DNA of 64,000 nucleotides from Parabacteroides sp. PM6-13 (GCF_029892605.1 NZ_JARXWF010000007.1:1-64000), one strand, 5' to 3'; counted from the first letter of the stretch, positions 7,543-16,829 are shown. The notes: a model not told the origin generated them from the letters alone. Numbers and translations: made by a program.

Positions 7543-10500
7543 TTAGGGGGTTATGGTAAGCTTAAGATATACTTTTGTCGTAAACGTATATATTGCATTA
7601 CCTGATGTTACTGTAGTCGTAACTATTCCTATGGGGTGAGGATTAGTGCTGAAATGGGTATCATCATCGGTGTTATTCATTGTAAATGAAACCTCTACAC
7701 CTCCATTACTATTATATGAAGCAGTATGTCCAGTGTCTTTAGTACATAAACTGGTGTCTGTCCATGACGGAGTTACCGTTGCTCCTGTAACATTATTCAA
7801 CTGAATAACACCAGAATAACTCTTTGTGAACAAATGGCTAGTATGTACCTCCGGATCAGTTATGGTATAATTCGCCGGTGCAATAGGAGTACCACTTGCA
7901 TACTGCCGTACATTAATATAATAAACAGCATTTTTCGTTCCGTTACCAACCGTCAAGGTAATATAACCTTCCCGAGTATCAGTCGTTGTGTTCGCAGTTA
8001 CATTAAAGGTTAATTTCTTGTTCAGCACGTCTGCTGCTGGTGTGGTAACCCAATTGCCTCCTGCTGTCGATGTGAAAACGGCCGAAGCGGTAGTCGTTCC
8101 TTCAAGGAAATCTAACGGCAGAGAGAAGCTCGTAGCCTCACTTCCAAATCCCAAATAAGCCGGCAACTCAGAATTCAACCCTACTGTATTATCCTTCGCA
8201 TACTGGCGGATGGTGACATAGTAGTTAGCCATAGCACCACTTGCTGTATTAGTCGCCTGTAAGGTAACGACAGACTCACGGAAAGTACCGGCGGCGGCGG
8301 CGAATGGAGTTAACTCATAGGTTAAATGATTTGAAGCGTCAACCGTTGGTGTTTTATCAAGAGCAAAGTAACCAGCATTGGTATACTCCAGTACTTTAAC
8401 CTCAGAACCAGCCTTCACATTCAACGGAAGTGACTTTGCGAGGTCCTCCGGCAATGCATGTGTCACAAACATCGGTGGCATATCTATGCCCGCGGCATTC
8501 GGTTTATATTGACGAATGGTTACTGTCCGTTTGATCTCTTGGTAATAATCGTTCTTAATGGTCAGTGTCACCAGCGCGTCGCGGTAATCACCCGCGCTAC
8601 CATCGTAAGCCGTAATATTGTAATTGATTACAGAGCCTGTGTAAGGGTAAGCTGATGGCGTAGCAATAGTCAACCCATTTCCTGTAACCTCAATACCGGT
8701 AATACCCGCGCCATTAAGCAGTGTATAATTAATCACACCTGCGCCACCTGTTATCGCCGTTGACGGTATTTCAATCATTTCCTGCTGCAATTCAATACCC
8801 GGAGCCTCCGGCGCGCCTTGCGTCACCTTAATGCTGACTACCTCTTGGTTTGCCTGGTCGTTCTTTACCGTGATGGTAATAATACCTTCACGGGTAGCAC
8901 CTTGCGCACCGTTGTATTTCGTAGCGGTAAAGGAAATATTGCCGTTTGTGCTGATGGGGTTTGATTCAGTCGCCGCCGGCAGCAGATCGGTTAACCAATC
9001 AACATTCTTTGAGATATCAATGATAGAAGAACCATTCTTCAAGGTATAGGCAACAGTACCTGTGTAATTATCCGTGGTCGCTCCCTTATACGGTGCCGAC
9101 ACCTCCGTAGAAGCCAACGAGATGCCTGCGGCTTCCGGTGATTTCTGTATAACCTTGATGCTATATACTTCTTCTACTCCTTGGGTATTCTTGATCTTAA
9201 TGGTAATAATACCTTCGCGGGTAGCACCATTCGAACCGTCATACTTCAAGGCGGTAAATTCGATATTGCCACTTGCCGAAGTGGGAAGTGTCGCCGGTTT
9301 CAGTTCCGTAATCCAAGTAGTAGCATCGGTGGTGATCGATGTAATCGATGAACCACTCTTCAAAGTATAGGCTACAGTACCTTTGAAAGGATTGCCATCA
9401 GCTGCCAGATGCGGAATTTCCATTGTTTGATTAGCCAATGTGATCTTCGCGTCACCCGGTGCGTACTGAACGAATGTCAATACATAAGAAACTGCATTGG
9501 CATGGTCGTTCTTAACCGGAACTGTCATATAAGCGTAACGAGCGTCGCCGGTTGATCCATTGTAAGGATTAGCGAGAACCGATATGCGCTGCTTGTTATC
9601 ATTGTCGGTATAATAGTTGTAAATAAAGGAACCATTGCCTTTTTCACCGAGTGGTGTGACTCTGATGTTTTCCCAATCTACTCTAGAACCGTTTTGAGGT
9701 GTAAAGTTCACCCAGAAGCCTGTTGCGGATGTTGGTCCTGTTCCTTCCGTCGGGATCACCAGCGGTGTAGTCGGGATAGAAAGACCTGCAGGTTCCGGTG
9801 CATGTTGAACCACCGTGATGGTATAGGTGATCAGATTGCTATGGCTGTTCTTCACCGAGATATTGATCTTGCCTTCTCGGGTGTCGCCTGCCTGACCTCC
9901 GGTAAACTTCTTAACACCAAAGTAAATAGTGCCTTTGGGATCCTTGCTGCCTAACGTGGGCACATCCATTGCTTCTAACCAACCACCGACAGATACTGTT
10001 TTAACATCTTCTACTCCGGAACCATTTAATAACTCGTAAGGCACGCTGTAGACTGCTTCTTCCATCTCGACTTCCTGATAGCTAACATGGTATGGCGCAT
10101 CATCGATGCTGATACCTGCCGCATTCGGTGCATACTGTACCAATGTCAGCATATAAGAAACCTTATTGGCATGATCATTGCTTACAGGTACATTGATATA
10201 TACGTAGCGAGCGTCGCCGGTTGAGCCGTCGAACGGATTAGCGTATACCAATAAGCGTTGTTCCGTATCATTATCATAGAATAGTCTACTGATAAACGTG
10301 TAGTCGTTTGGTGACCAGGTTATTTGATCTTTATCTACTCCACTTACTCTGGATCCGTTTTGAGATGTGAACGGAATTCTAAAGCCATTCTCCAGCGTTC
10401 CTGCCGTCGGAATAACGATCGGTGTGGTCGGGATAGAGATACCGGCGGCTTCCGGCGCGTGCTGAACCACCTTAACCGTGTAGGTAATCGGGTTAGCATG

Positions 10501-13353
10501 GCTGTTTTCTACCACCAGGTTGATGGTTGCTTCTCTGGTGTTACCTGCCTGTCCTCCGGCAAATGACTCAACGGTGTAAGCGATTTCGCCATCCGCGAAT
10601 CTAATTACCTTCAACCAGCTGGCTGATGAGGTTGCTGACGTTACTTTCGATTCATTCAATATTTCGTAAGAAATCGTACGAGCCTGTGGCTCATCGTCAA
10701 TAACTTCTGTTGCCTGATAACTGATATGAACCTCTTGCTCGCTGATGCTGATACCCGCGGCATTCGGAGCATACTGGCGAACCACTACCTTATACAGCAT
10801 ACGGTCGGCATGGTCGTTTCTTACTACTAAGTAGATCTGTGCTTCGCGGAAGTCACCAACAGAACCGTCGTAGGCTTTTGCGTTGAAAGTTATGCTATGA
10901 AGATCGTTTCTGCCTTTTTCGACATTATCATTAAGCGTCAACCAATCATAGGAAGTTTCTTCGTCATATTGTTCATAACGAACATACTTATCAACCAGTT
11001 TAGAACCATTCAATGTCGTAAAGTCGACACGTCCGGATTGTTCGAGGCTGGTAATCATAATCACCTGATCGCTGACGGTGATACCGGCTGCTTCCGGAGC
11101 GTACTGACGAATCGTTACATAGAAATAAGAGGCATTGTTGTGCGTATTGGTAGCACTAAATACCAGGCGAACGTCACGGTATGGACCATCTGCGCCATTG
11201 TATTGGCGTAAGCGGTAACGGAAGGTATATCTGCGGGCTTCGCCTTCATCATTTTCATTGCCTGTAATCGGATTGGAGATTCCTTCTATAAACCAATTGG
11301 TTCCGAACCCAACATTTTCAGCGCGTAAGAATTCAATCTCAGATCTATTCAACGCATTGAAGGTCAGTAGATACGCAGGAGTTACGATAGGAATTAAATT
11401 TCCTTCATGACTATGTTCCACCAAGCTTGGGTATTCGCTTACACCGGCTGCCAACGGAGCATACTGACGGATGATGATATAATAGTAAGCGTCGTTCACA
11501 TGCGAATTGCTTGCTTTGATGGTGATCACCGCTTCACGCATATCGCCTTCGCGGCCGTCGAATTGATCCACGCCATAGGTCAGGGTGTAGTTCATCGCGT
11601 TGTCGAAGGTAGATCTTACTTCCAATCCCTGGATGGTTACCCAGTCTTCGGATACACCTTCGTACACCAGTGTTGATCCGTTGATCGAGTTCAACGGCAG
11701 GAGGGCTACCTGCTGTTCTCCATAGACTGACTTATCGGTTGTACCGTCGGAGTTGAATGTAATGATCTGTACCGTATTGTTCATACCGGCCGCTTCGGGC
11801 GCGTGCTGACGGATGGTTACGTAGTAGTAAGCTGCGTTGGTATGATCGTTGGTGGCTTTCAGGGTGATGATTGCTTCGCGGTATGCACCTTCGGCACCAT
11901 CGTAGGCATCGAGTTCGTAAACAAGCTCGGAAGCGAAGATTCTAACATTCGTTACCCATGTTTGAGAAACACCTACTACTTCAACGGTAGAAGCGTAATT
12001 GGCGTTCACAGGCATAATACCTAACTGAGCTCTTGAGTTGTGTGTCATCAACGAAGTCGGCAAGCTGAGGCCTGCTGCTTCCGGAGCATACTGACGGATG
12101 GTGATATAGTAATATACCGTGTTGCTGTTTCCGTTGGATGCTTCCAGGGAGATCGTTGCTTCGCGGTAGCTTCCCATAGAGCCGTCGTAGGCGGCCAGGG
12201 CATAGGTCATCACACCGTCGTTATTGATGGTTACCGATTTCACCCAGTTGTTTACGGAGTTATTGGCTACCACTTTCAGTTTGGAGTCGTTGATCGGATT
12301 AAGCGCCATCTGGTGAGTAGCTGCTTTGTAATCATGTGTCAACAGGGAGTTCGGGATGTTAGCTCCGGCAGAGCGGTGTCCTGATTGGATCACATGAATG
12401 CTTGTCTTGATAGAGGCAGCGCCACGGAAAGCAATGACCATCACTTCCCCTTCGCGTACTTCGTCGTAGGTATTTACCAGGGTGGTCAGTTCCAGGATAC
12501 CATTGGCGTTAACAGCCGCGCTGGTGATCCAGGGACCTTCGTTGCCTGTTCCCGACTGTGAGGAGGTGACATGACATTCGTAGCGTACATTGGTCTGATC
12601 GCCATCTTCTACCCACATGTTCTGCGCGTAGGAGGTCTGGTTGTGCATCAGGTAGATACGTTCCTGTGTAGAGATGGTCGGGGTGCCCAAACCGTTTTGG
12701 ATCACGGTGATCTCTTCGGTATGCACCTGGTTGGCGAAGGTCACCGTAACGGTGATCTTGCCTTCACGGGCGAACGCGTCGGTATGTTCGTCGGCTGCGA
12801 AGGTGTAGAGCACATTCTTCACGTATCCGTCGATATCGGTCGAAGGTGTAAGGTTCTTGATCCAGTTCTCACCTGAGGTAACCACGGCGGATACGACAGC
12901 GTCGCTGTATTGAACCACTACCCCGAAGGTATTACCCAGTGAGGCTTTCGGGCCTACGGTGATGGTCTTCGGCGTAATGCGTATGCCGGTTTCCGTCAGT
13001 CCGTTCTGGGTTACTTTAATAGATGTCTTATTGCCGTTTTCGGCAGAGATAGTAACGGTGGCGGTACGCGGTTTGTCGGAAACCAGCGCTTCTACCATCA
13101 TATTAATATCGGTTGTTCCCCGTCCTGATTTCTGGGAGAGGTAAAGCCATTCCGCGTCGCTACTGGCTGTCCAGCTCGTATTCGATTTGATGGTAATCGG
13201 GATATTGGCCGCTTCATTGCTAATAAACATCTCTTCTACCGAAGTAGAAACTGTAGGATCACTTTCATCACATCCTGTGTTCAGAAAGACCATCAGACAC
13301 AATGCCAGAAGTAAACCTACCTTGATATTGAATTGTTTGAATTTATGTGTCAT
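7543..13353 (-). CDS. Giant BACON-repeat surface lipoprotein (1936 residues)
   Basis: The protein starts with a lipoprotein signal (VFLNTGC, Cys about residue 28). It then consists of about 17 tandem beta-sandwich repeats of roughly 95-115 residues. Each repeat ends in a strand of the form 'YYVTIRQYAPEAAGI' (variants VKVVQHAPEAAGI, SIKVIQKSPEAAGI) and contains 'G..R.A.I.L...N.H.N'. The first two repeats are canonical BACON domains ('SNTSWTASSDAEWLYLSQKSGRGTTD', ending VTQNG). A last, divergent domain ends KVYLKLTITP. BACON domains are carbohydrate- or mucin-associated modules of Bacteroidetes, though many act as spacers. It is the third gene of an operon, 13 bases after a DUF3575 gene. A long cell-surface stalk or adhesin is likely; ligand unknown. 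Internal repeats make recombination and length change likely. Confidence 0.85.
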   Translation of the reverse strand: MTHKFKQFNIKVGLLLALCLMVFLNTGCDESDPTVSTSVEEMFISNEAANIPITIKSNTSWTASSDAEWLYLSQKSGRGTTDINMMVEALVSDKPRTATVTISAENGNKTSIKVTQNGLTETGIRITPKTITVGPKASLGNTFGVVVQYSDAVVSAVVTSGENWIKNLTPSTDIDGYVKNVLYTFAADEHTDAFAREGKITVTVTFANQVHTEEITVIQNGLGTPTISTQERIYLMHNQTSYAQNMWVEDGDQTNVRYECHVTSSQSGTGNEGPWITSAAVNANGILELTTLVNTYDEVREGEVMVIAFRGAASIKTSIHVIQSGHRSAGANIPNSLLTHDYKAATHQMALNPINDSKLKVVANNSVNNWVKSVTINNDGVMTYALAAYDGSMGSYREATISLEASNGNSNTVYYYITIRQYAPEAAGLSLPTSLMTHNSRAQLGIMPVNANYASTVEVVGVSQTWVTNVRIFASELVYELDAYDGAEGAYREAIITLKATNDHTNAAYYYVTIRQHAPEAAGMNNTVQIITFNSDGTTDKSVYGEQQVALLPLNSINGSTLVYEGVSEDWVTIQGLEVRSTFDNAMNYTLTYGVDQFDGREGDMREAVITIKASNSHVNDAYYYIIIRQYAPLAAGVSEYPSLVEHSHEGNLIPIVTPAYLLTFNALNRSEIEFLRAENVGFGTNWFIEGISNPITGNENDEGEARRYTFRYRLRQYNGADGPYRDVRLVFSATNTHNNASYFYVTIRQYAPEAAGITVSDQVIMITSLEQSGRVDFTTLNGSKLVDKYVRYEQYDEETSYDWLTLNDNVEKGRNDLHSITFNAKAYDGSVGDFREAQIYLVVRNDHADRMLYKVVVRQYAPNAAGISISEQEVHISYQATEVIDDEPQARTISYEILNESKVTSATSSASWLKVIRFADGEIAYTVESFAGGQAGNTREATINLVVENSHANPITYTVKVVQHAPEAAGISIPTTPIVIPTAGTLENGFRIPFTSQNGSRVSGVDKDQITWSPNDYTFISRLFYDNDTEQRLLVYANPFDGSTGDARYVYINVPVSNDHANKVSYMLTLVQYAPNAAGISIDDAPYHVSYQEVEMEEAVYSVPYELLNGSGVEDVKTVSVGGWLEAMDVPTLGSKDPKGTIYFGVKKFTGGQAGDTREGKINISVKNSHSNLITYTITVVQHAPEPAGLSIPTTPLVIPTEGTGPTSATGFWVNFTPQNGSRVDWENIRVTPLGEKGNGSFIYNYYTDNDNKQRISVLANPYNGSTGDARYAYMTVPVKNDHANAVSYVLTFVQYAPGDAKITLANQTMEIPHLAADGNPFKGTVAYTLKSGSSITSITTDATTWITELKPATLPTSASGNIEFTALKYDGSNGATREGIITIKIKNTQGVEEVYSIKVIQKSPEAAGISLASTEVSAPYKGATTDNYTGTVAYTLKNGSSIIDISKNVDWLTDLLPAATESNPISTNGNISFTATKYNGAQGATREGIITITVKNDQANQEVVSIKVTQGAPEAPGIELQQEMIEIPSTAITGGAGVINYTLLNGAGITGIEVTGNGLTIATPSAYPYTGSVINYNITAYDGSAGDYRDALVTLTIKNDYYQEIKRTVTIRQYKPNAAGIDMPPMFVTHALPEDLAKSLPLNVKAGSEVKVLEYTNAGYFALDKTPTVDASNHLTYELTPFAAAAGTFRESVVTLQATNTASGAMANYYVTIRQYAKDNTVGLNSELPAYLGFGSEATSFSLPLDFLEGTTTASAVFTSTAGGNWVTTPAADVLNKKLTFNVTANTTTDTREGYITLTVGNGTKNAVYYINVRQYASGTPIAPANYTITDPEVHTSHLFTKSYSGVIQLNNVTGATVTPSWTDTSLCTKDTGHTASYNSNGGVEVSFTMNNTDDDTHFSTNPHPIGIVTTTVTSGNAIYTFTTKVYLKLTITP

Positions 13354-13366
13354 AATTGTTTGCTTT

Positions 13367-13918
13367 TTATTTGATCAGGAAAATAACACTCAGGCCGGCA
13401 CGGGTAAGTCCGAACATGTTTTTTGTCTCCGGGTCGTACATACGTACATCGCCCGGGTATTGTACTCGATCCGATTTGTCGTAGTCGGCATGAATGTATC
13501 CGGCGCCTACATTGGCTTCGATGCGCCAACGATTGCCCAGTGCCAGTGAATAGCCATAGGAGAGACCTCCGCCGACCAACCAACCGTCGTAGCGATATTT
13601 CTCCAATCCACCGTCATAATCCATATACTGAGCGTGCAATCCGAAGAAATGTCCTTTGAAGCGATCGCCTAACCAAAAACGCAATTCGGGCTGTGCTCCG
13701 AAGGCCATCAGTTGTTTGTGATCGTCGAATTCCCAAGGGTTAGCAAAGATGTCGACACCCAGGGTCCAGTGTTGAGAGAGTCCGAATTCAACGCCTATAT
13801 TGGTCGTTCCGTAAGCTGCCCAGCCCAACGCGTTGGTCTTCAGGGCAAATTTATCTTGCGCATTGGTAAACGTCGTAAGAGTCAATAACAAGCCACATAC
13901 TAAAATTAACTTTTTCAT
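13367..13918 (-). CDS. DUF3575-type small outer-membrane barrel
   Basis: A 183-residue protein with a cleavable signal (MKKLILVCGLLLTLTTFTNA-Q). The mature start 'DKFALKTNALGWAAYGTTNIGVE' matches the DUF3575 pattern (K-T-N-x-L ... N-x-G-x-E), followed by alternating aromatic strands and a terminal 'RAGLSVIFLIK' strand, as expected for an outer-membrane barrel. It is the second gene of the BACON operon, 19 bases after the first gene and 13 before the third. The paralogue at 5703-6494 heads the first pilus operon, so this family appears to be a shared surface-assembly part. No enzymatic motif seen. Confidence 0.8.
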   Translation of the reverse strand: MKKLILVCGLLLTLTTFTNAQDKFALKTNALGWAAYGTTNIGVEFGLSQHWTLGVDIFANPWEFDDHKQLMAFGAQPELRFWLGDRFKGHFFGLHAQYMDYDGGLEKYRYDGWLVGGGLSYGYSLALGNRWRIEANVGAGYIHADYDKSDRVQYPGDVRMYDPETKNMFGLTRAGLSVIFLIK

Positions 13919-13937
13919 ATTTCTGCCTCCTTACTGA

Positions 13938-14330
13938 TTAATTGGTTTCACCATTACCCCATACATCGATACCGTCCTGTGAGACGATGATGGATGTGAT
14001 TGTTTTGTTACTTCCTTGTGTTTCAAAGGTGATAATCGCTGTTCGTTTGAATTTCGTGTTGTTCTCATCGACCAATACCTTCATGTCTAAGGAATGTCTG
14101 CCGGTCGATACGGAAGGACGGCACCAGGATTGGTTGCTCGATGCTTTCCATTCTGCGTTGCTAGTCAGCAGGATGTCAAAAGCGTCGGACTTCTGTTCAA
14201 AGAAAATTTCGCTTTGTGAAACACTGATCGTTGGGGGATCATCTTCGCTGACGCATCCTGTCAGCACAAACATGAACAACGCCGCCAAAATCAATAGAGA
14301 CCCTTTTCTTTTTAGGAATAAATCGCTCAT
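13938..14330 (-). CDS. Short single-BACON lipoprotein
   Basis: A 130-residue lipoprotein (MFVLTGC, Cys about residue 26) with one BACON-like domain: 'ISVSQSEIFFEQKSDAFDILLTSNAEWKASSNQSWCRPSV' and the closing strand 'ITSIIVSQDG'. It has the same W-x-A-S ... W pattern as the first repeat of the 1936-residue protein downstream, so the two probably share ancestry. It leads the operon, after a roughly 150-base untranslated leader if the promoter at 14487-14494 is right. A cap, nucleating unit or partner of the long protein is plausible but not shown. Confidence 0.8.
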   Translation of the reverse strand: MSDLFLKRKGSLLILAALFMFVLTGCVSEDDPPTISVSQSEIFFEQKSDAFDILLTSNAEWKASSNQSWCRPSVSTGRHSLDMKVLVDENNTKFKRTAIITFETQGSNKTITSIIVSQDGIDVWGNGETN

Positions 14331-14486
14331 AGGTTCAAAAAATTAAGTTAGTAAATATTAGAATTTGATTTGTTCGTTTCATAATGGTTTAGCTCCATGA
14401 CGGTTCAACATCGCTGAATTAGGCTTTACACGCCTTTTTTCTCTCTCTTCTCAACAGAGAATGGTCAGCTAAAGGGTACATAGTTG

Positions 14487-14494
14487 CAAAGGTA
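14487..14494 (-). promoter_or_regulatory. Promoter -7 element for the BACON operon
   Basis: Minus-strand TACCTTTG fits TAnnTTTG exactly. The implied start of transcription near 14480 leaves about 150 bases of leader before the ATG at 14330, longer than for other units here. Confidence 0.5.
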
Positions 14495-15010
14495 ACATTC
14501 TCATTATAGGAAGCTGTCCCGTTACCGTAAAATTATTTAGCAAATCGTAAAAATCACTTGTCAAACGAACAAAAATTAACCAAAAAGTGTCCGTTTGCTT
14601 TAAAACGCTTGCTTTTTTTCTCAAAAAATCAAAAAAAGTAAAAAAAGAGGTTGTGGGGCTTTCCCCTGTTTGGTCGGTCGCTGTTTTTGGGGTATGTTAC
14701 AAATTAAAAGTTAAGCAAAAAGCCCTTTTTTGTAACAAATCCATACGTTAAAAAGTGTTACTCGCCTGACTAATTTTAAATACCCCTACGTTTTTGCGCG
14801 AAAACTCAGGCGAAAGTTTTAAATCGTAAGTTGTAGGGGTCCGAAAAAAAGGGGCAAGTAACAAATTGTAAGGGGAGGCGGGGTTTCTTTCCTTGGGAGA
14901 TAGGAGATAGGAAATAGGGGGTGGGGACACAGATTACACAGATTACACAGTTTTAAATATTCAAATCGGAGGAGAGGGGAAGGAAATAGGGGATAGGAGA
15001 TAGGAGGAGA
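14495..15010. other. Non-coding AT-rich stretch with interleaved inverted repeats
   Basis: No convincing gene. The base composition is much richer in A/T than the flanks, with several TTTGTAACAAAT-like words (near 14697, 14731 and 14867). Two arm pairs interlock: CGCCTGA (14763-14769) with TCAGGCG (14806-14812), and ACCCCTAC (14782-14789) with GTAGGGGT (14833-14840). A 13-bp tandem (ACACAGATTACAC-like) is near 14930-14950. The short frames here are not supported. Confidence 0.5.
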
Positions 15011-15020
15011 CGTTAAAGGC

Positions 15021-15070
15021 AAGCAATCGTAGATTGCCCCGTTCTGTAGCCAGTTGCCTCAGGCTGCTGG
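15021..15070. repeat. Element G, inverted copy
   Basis: Reverse complement of the units at 6978-7031 and 7117-7170 with a few changes; the GCAATC hairpin has loop GTA here. It lies next to element A1. Confidence 0.75.
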
Positions 15071-15110
15071 GATTCAAGTAGGAGAAAAGGGGGAAGGTTT
15101 TCTTTATATG

Positions 15111-15432
15111 ACTGAAAGTCACAGCGGGCCTGGAAGGCCGAGTCCCAGCGGGACGAAGACTTAGCCCACGGGTAAGCAGGCTGAAGGCCTGCGCCACCCT
15201 GGGTATCATGACAATACAATAAGTTGAGTTCTGAAGGAACGATAGTTAGTATGATAGGATATATGGTGATAGTGCTTGTGAATAGTGGATTTCTTCTTTC
15301 GTTCTTACAGAACTCATTTTTATATATCCATGGAGTCCCAGGGTGGCGCAGACTTTCAGTCTGCTTACCCGTGGGCTAAGTCTTCGTCCCGCTGGGACTC
15401 GGCCCTTCAGGCCCACTGTGGCCTTCAGCCAT
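15111..15432. repeat. Palindromic element A1 (about 320 bp)
   Basis: Two arms of about 130 bp (15111-15242 and 15301-15432) are inverted copies. CGAGTCCCAGCGGGACGAAG in the left arm is answered by CTTCGTCCCGCTGGGACTCG in the right, and GGTAAGCAGGCTGAAGGCCT by the matching right-arm block. The centre holds the smaller inverted pair GTTCTGAAGGAACGA / TCGTTCTTACAGAAC. A second copy, inverted as part of a block, is at 19190-19515. Confidence 0.85.
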
Positions 15433-15478
15433 GAATATATATATCCCCACCTTCCCATCTTACAAAATCCGAATAATC

Positions 15479-15688
15479 CAGCAAGCCCGGAAGGGCTTCA
15501 ACTTGGATAACCCCGTGCAAACCGTAGGTGCAGCTCGGGGTTGAAGTAATGTCTATATAATGAGCTCCGTAGGAGGTCAACTGTTGAGCCCCTACGGAGC
15601 TCGTTTTTATTATACTCTCGCCCCCCCGAGCTGCGCCTTAACGGCTTGCACGGGGTTATCCACATCTAAGTCCTTGCGGACTTTAGAA
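15479..15688. repeat. Palindromic element B1 (about 210 bp)
   Basis: Nested inverted repeats. Outer arms GGATAACCCCGTGCAAACCG (15505 on) and CGGCTTGCACGGGGTTATCC (to about 15661); core hairpin GAGCTCCGTAGG ... CCTACGGAGCTC (15562-15602). The copy at 18934-19147 is its reverse complement. Confidence 0.85.
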
Positions 15689-15712
15689 TCAAATCTTACA
15701 AAATTGGAAGTT

Positions 15713-15930
15713 TTTCATATAAATCCCGCAAGGATTTCCTATTCGTAACCGCGGGTGTAGCGAAGCAAACCCGTGGTAGGTAGGCAGATAGACAAGACCT
15801 ACTCTACAAGCAACCCCGAAGTGGGTTGAACCCATTCCGGGTTCGTTAGTTATTATTAGCGGAATACCCCCGGTCGTTCGCTTCGCTCTCTTACCGAGGG
15901 TTACGAATAGGAAATCCCTGCGGGATTTAA
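15713..15930. repeat. Palindromic element C1 (about 215 bp)
   Basis: Outer arms AAATCCCGCAAGGATTTCCT (15721 on, through ATTCGTAACC) and the inverse ending at 15928. Inner pairs include AACCCCGAAGTGGGTT and AACCCATTCCGGGTT. The inverted copy is at 19635-19850. A pyrimidine tract (15980-16014) then runs up to the Nudix gene. Confidence 0.85.
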
Positions 15931-16020
15931 CTCATTTCAGTGCAACTTGCCCATCTTCACATCTTACCATATCTGAAGACACTCCTTTCTCCCTTCTCCT
16001 TTCTCCTTTCTCCCCATTAA

Positions 16021-16536
16021 TCACTCTTCACTCCCTTCCAACCCCCTAATCACCTCCCTATACTCCCGCTCAAAATTAGGGGTGAATACTCCTTTGCCCA
16101 GTGCCGCTTCGATTTCGGCAATCGGCCAGAAGCGGCCTCCGTCCAGTTCGTCGGGGTGGGGTGTGATCGGACCGTCGTAATAGGTGTAGAAGGTATTGAC
16201 CAGTTCTTTTTCAACAGAGGATTCAAAAACATAGCGGGTAATAAACAGCGGATGAAAAGTGGTGATCGAAAGCTCTTCGGCCGCTTCACGCGCGAGCGCC
16301 TCTTCGACGCTCTCCCCGTAATCAACATGTCCACCCACGGCCGTATCCCATCGCCCGGGTTGAATATCTTTATGCAGAGGACGCTTTTGCAGATAGAGCT
16401 CACCGGAGGCATTAAAAATATGCAGATGAACGACCGGATGGAGCGGTTTACTTCCGTTATGACATTGTTGGCGCGTGGCTTTACCGATTGTTTTTCCTGT
16501 TTCGTCGACTAAAGGGAACCATTCAACATTTTCCAT
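16021..16536 (-). CDS. Nudix hydrolase, IPP-isomerase-like subgroup
   Basis: A 171-residue protein with a Nudix box at about residues 64-87: GGHVDYGESVEEALAREAAE then EL, fitting G-x5-E-x7-RE-x2-EE with Ser replacing the usual Gly after it. These enzymes bind a divalent metal through the Glu residues and hydrolyse nucleoside-diphosphate-type substrates. The front part (WFPLVDETGKTIGKATRQQC, HPVVHLHIFNASGELYLQKR) is the pattern of the YfcD/IPP-isomerase-like branch, whose substrates are poorly known. It is a single gene with its own -7 element (16560-16567) and is divergent from the 61-codon frame. The metal-binding residues are intact, so it is probably active; true IPP isomerase activity is unlikely. 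Confidence 0.9.
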   Translation of the reverse strand: MENVEWFPLVDETGKTIGKATRQQCHNGSKPLHPVVHLHIFNASGELYLQKRPLHKDIQPGRWDTAVGGHVDYGESVEEALAREAAEELSITTFHPLFITRYVFESSVEKELVNTFYTYYDGPITPHPDELDGGRFWPIAEIEAALGKGVFTPNFEREYREVIRGLEGSEE

Positions 16537-16559
16537 GAAATCTTATCCTTTTTTAAGAC

Positions 16560-16567
16560 CAAAGATA
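16560..16567 (-). promoter_or_regulatory. Promoter -7 element for the Nudix gene
   Basis: Minus-strand TATCTTTG, exact match to TAnnTTTG, 24 bases before the ATG at 16536. It lies back to back with the plus-strand element at 16590-16597. Confidence 0.6.
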
Positions 16568-16589
16568 GCTGATCTTTTGAATATTATGT

Positions 16590-16597
16590 TATCTTTG
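16590..16597 (+). promoter_or_regulatory. Promoter -7 element for the 61-codon gene
   Basis: TATCTTTG on the plus strand, exact consensus, 20 bases before the ATG at 16618. Its presence is the main reason to take the small frame as a gene. Confidence 0.55.
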
Positions 16598-16617
16598 TAA
16601 GTATTATAAACCTGAAT

Positions 16618-16803
16618 ATGAAAATGAAGATGAAAACAAAAGGCGAAGATTGGAAATTGCAAACCAGGACGAAAAGTCAGGATTTGCAACGTGTAGATGA
16701 GAGTACAATGAGCGGGGAATCAGCCCGCGAAGAGGTAGGTCTGGATCATGTGGAAAGAGGACAATTTATCCCTTTCTCACATGCATTAAAAAAATTGGGG
16801 TAA
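16618..16803 (+). CDS. Small hypothetical protein (61 residues)
   Basis: It starts MKMKMKTKGEDWKLQTRTKS and ends with GLDHVERGQFIPFSHALKKL plus Gly. A -7 promoter element sits 20 bases upstream, a hairpin terminator begins at its stop codon, and it is the only plus-strand frame between a divergent and a convergent gene, so expression is likely. The C-terminal 'GLDHVERGQFIPFSHALKKL' is like the tail of some type II antitoxins (pattern 'E-G-L-x-x-x-E-x-G-x-x-x-x-H-E/H-x-x'), but there is no toxin next to it. Function unknown; the resemblance is weak. Confidence 0.55.
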   Translation: MKMKMKTKGEDWKLQTRTKSQDLQRVDESTMSGESAREEVGLDHVERGQFIPFSHALKKLG

Positions 16804-16819
16804 GCTGAAAAGCTTACCC
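16798..16819. terminator. Shared bidirectional terminator
   Basis: GGGTAAGCT-GAAA-AGCTTACCC with A-rich sequence to the left and TTATATATTTT to the right. It serves both the small plus-strand gene, whose stop is in the stem, and topB, which converges from the right. Confidence 0.75.
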
Positions 16820-16829
16820 TTATATATTT

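Noticed and set aside
14748-15458. Several overlapping minus-strand frames of 60-82 codons
   Set aside because: They are translations of palindromic elements and polypyrimidine tracts; the same peptides appear wherever the repeats occur.
16021-16536. True isopentenyl-diphosphate isomerase
   Set aside because: The signature residues of type I Idi are not evident and the Nudix box is of the general form; only subgroup similarity is claimed.
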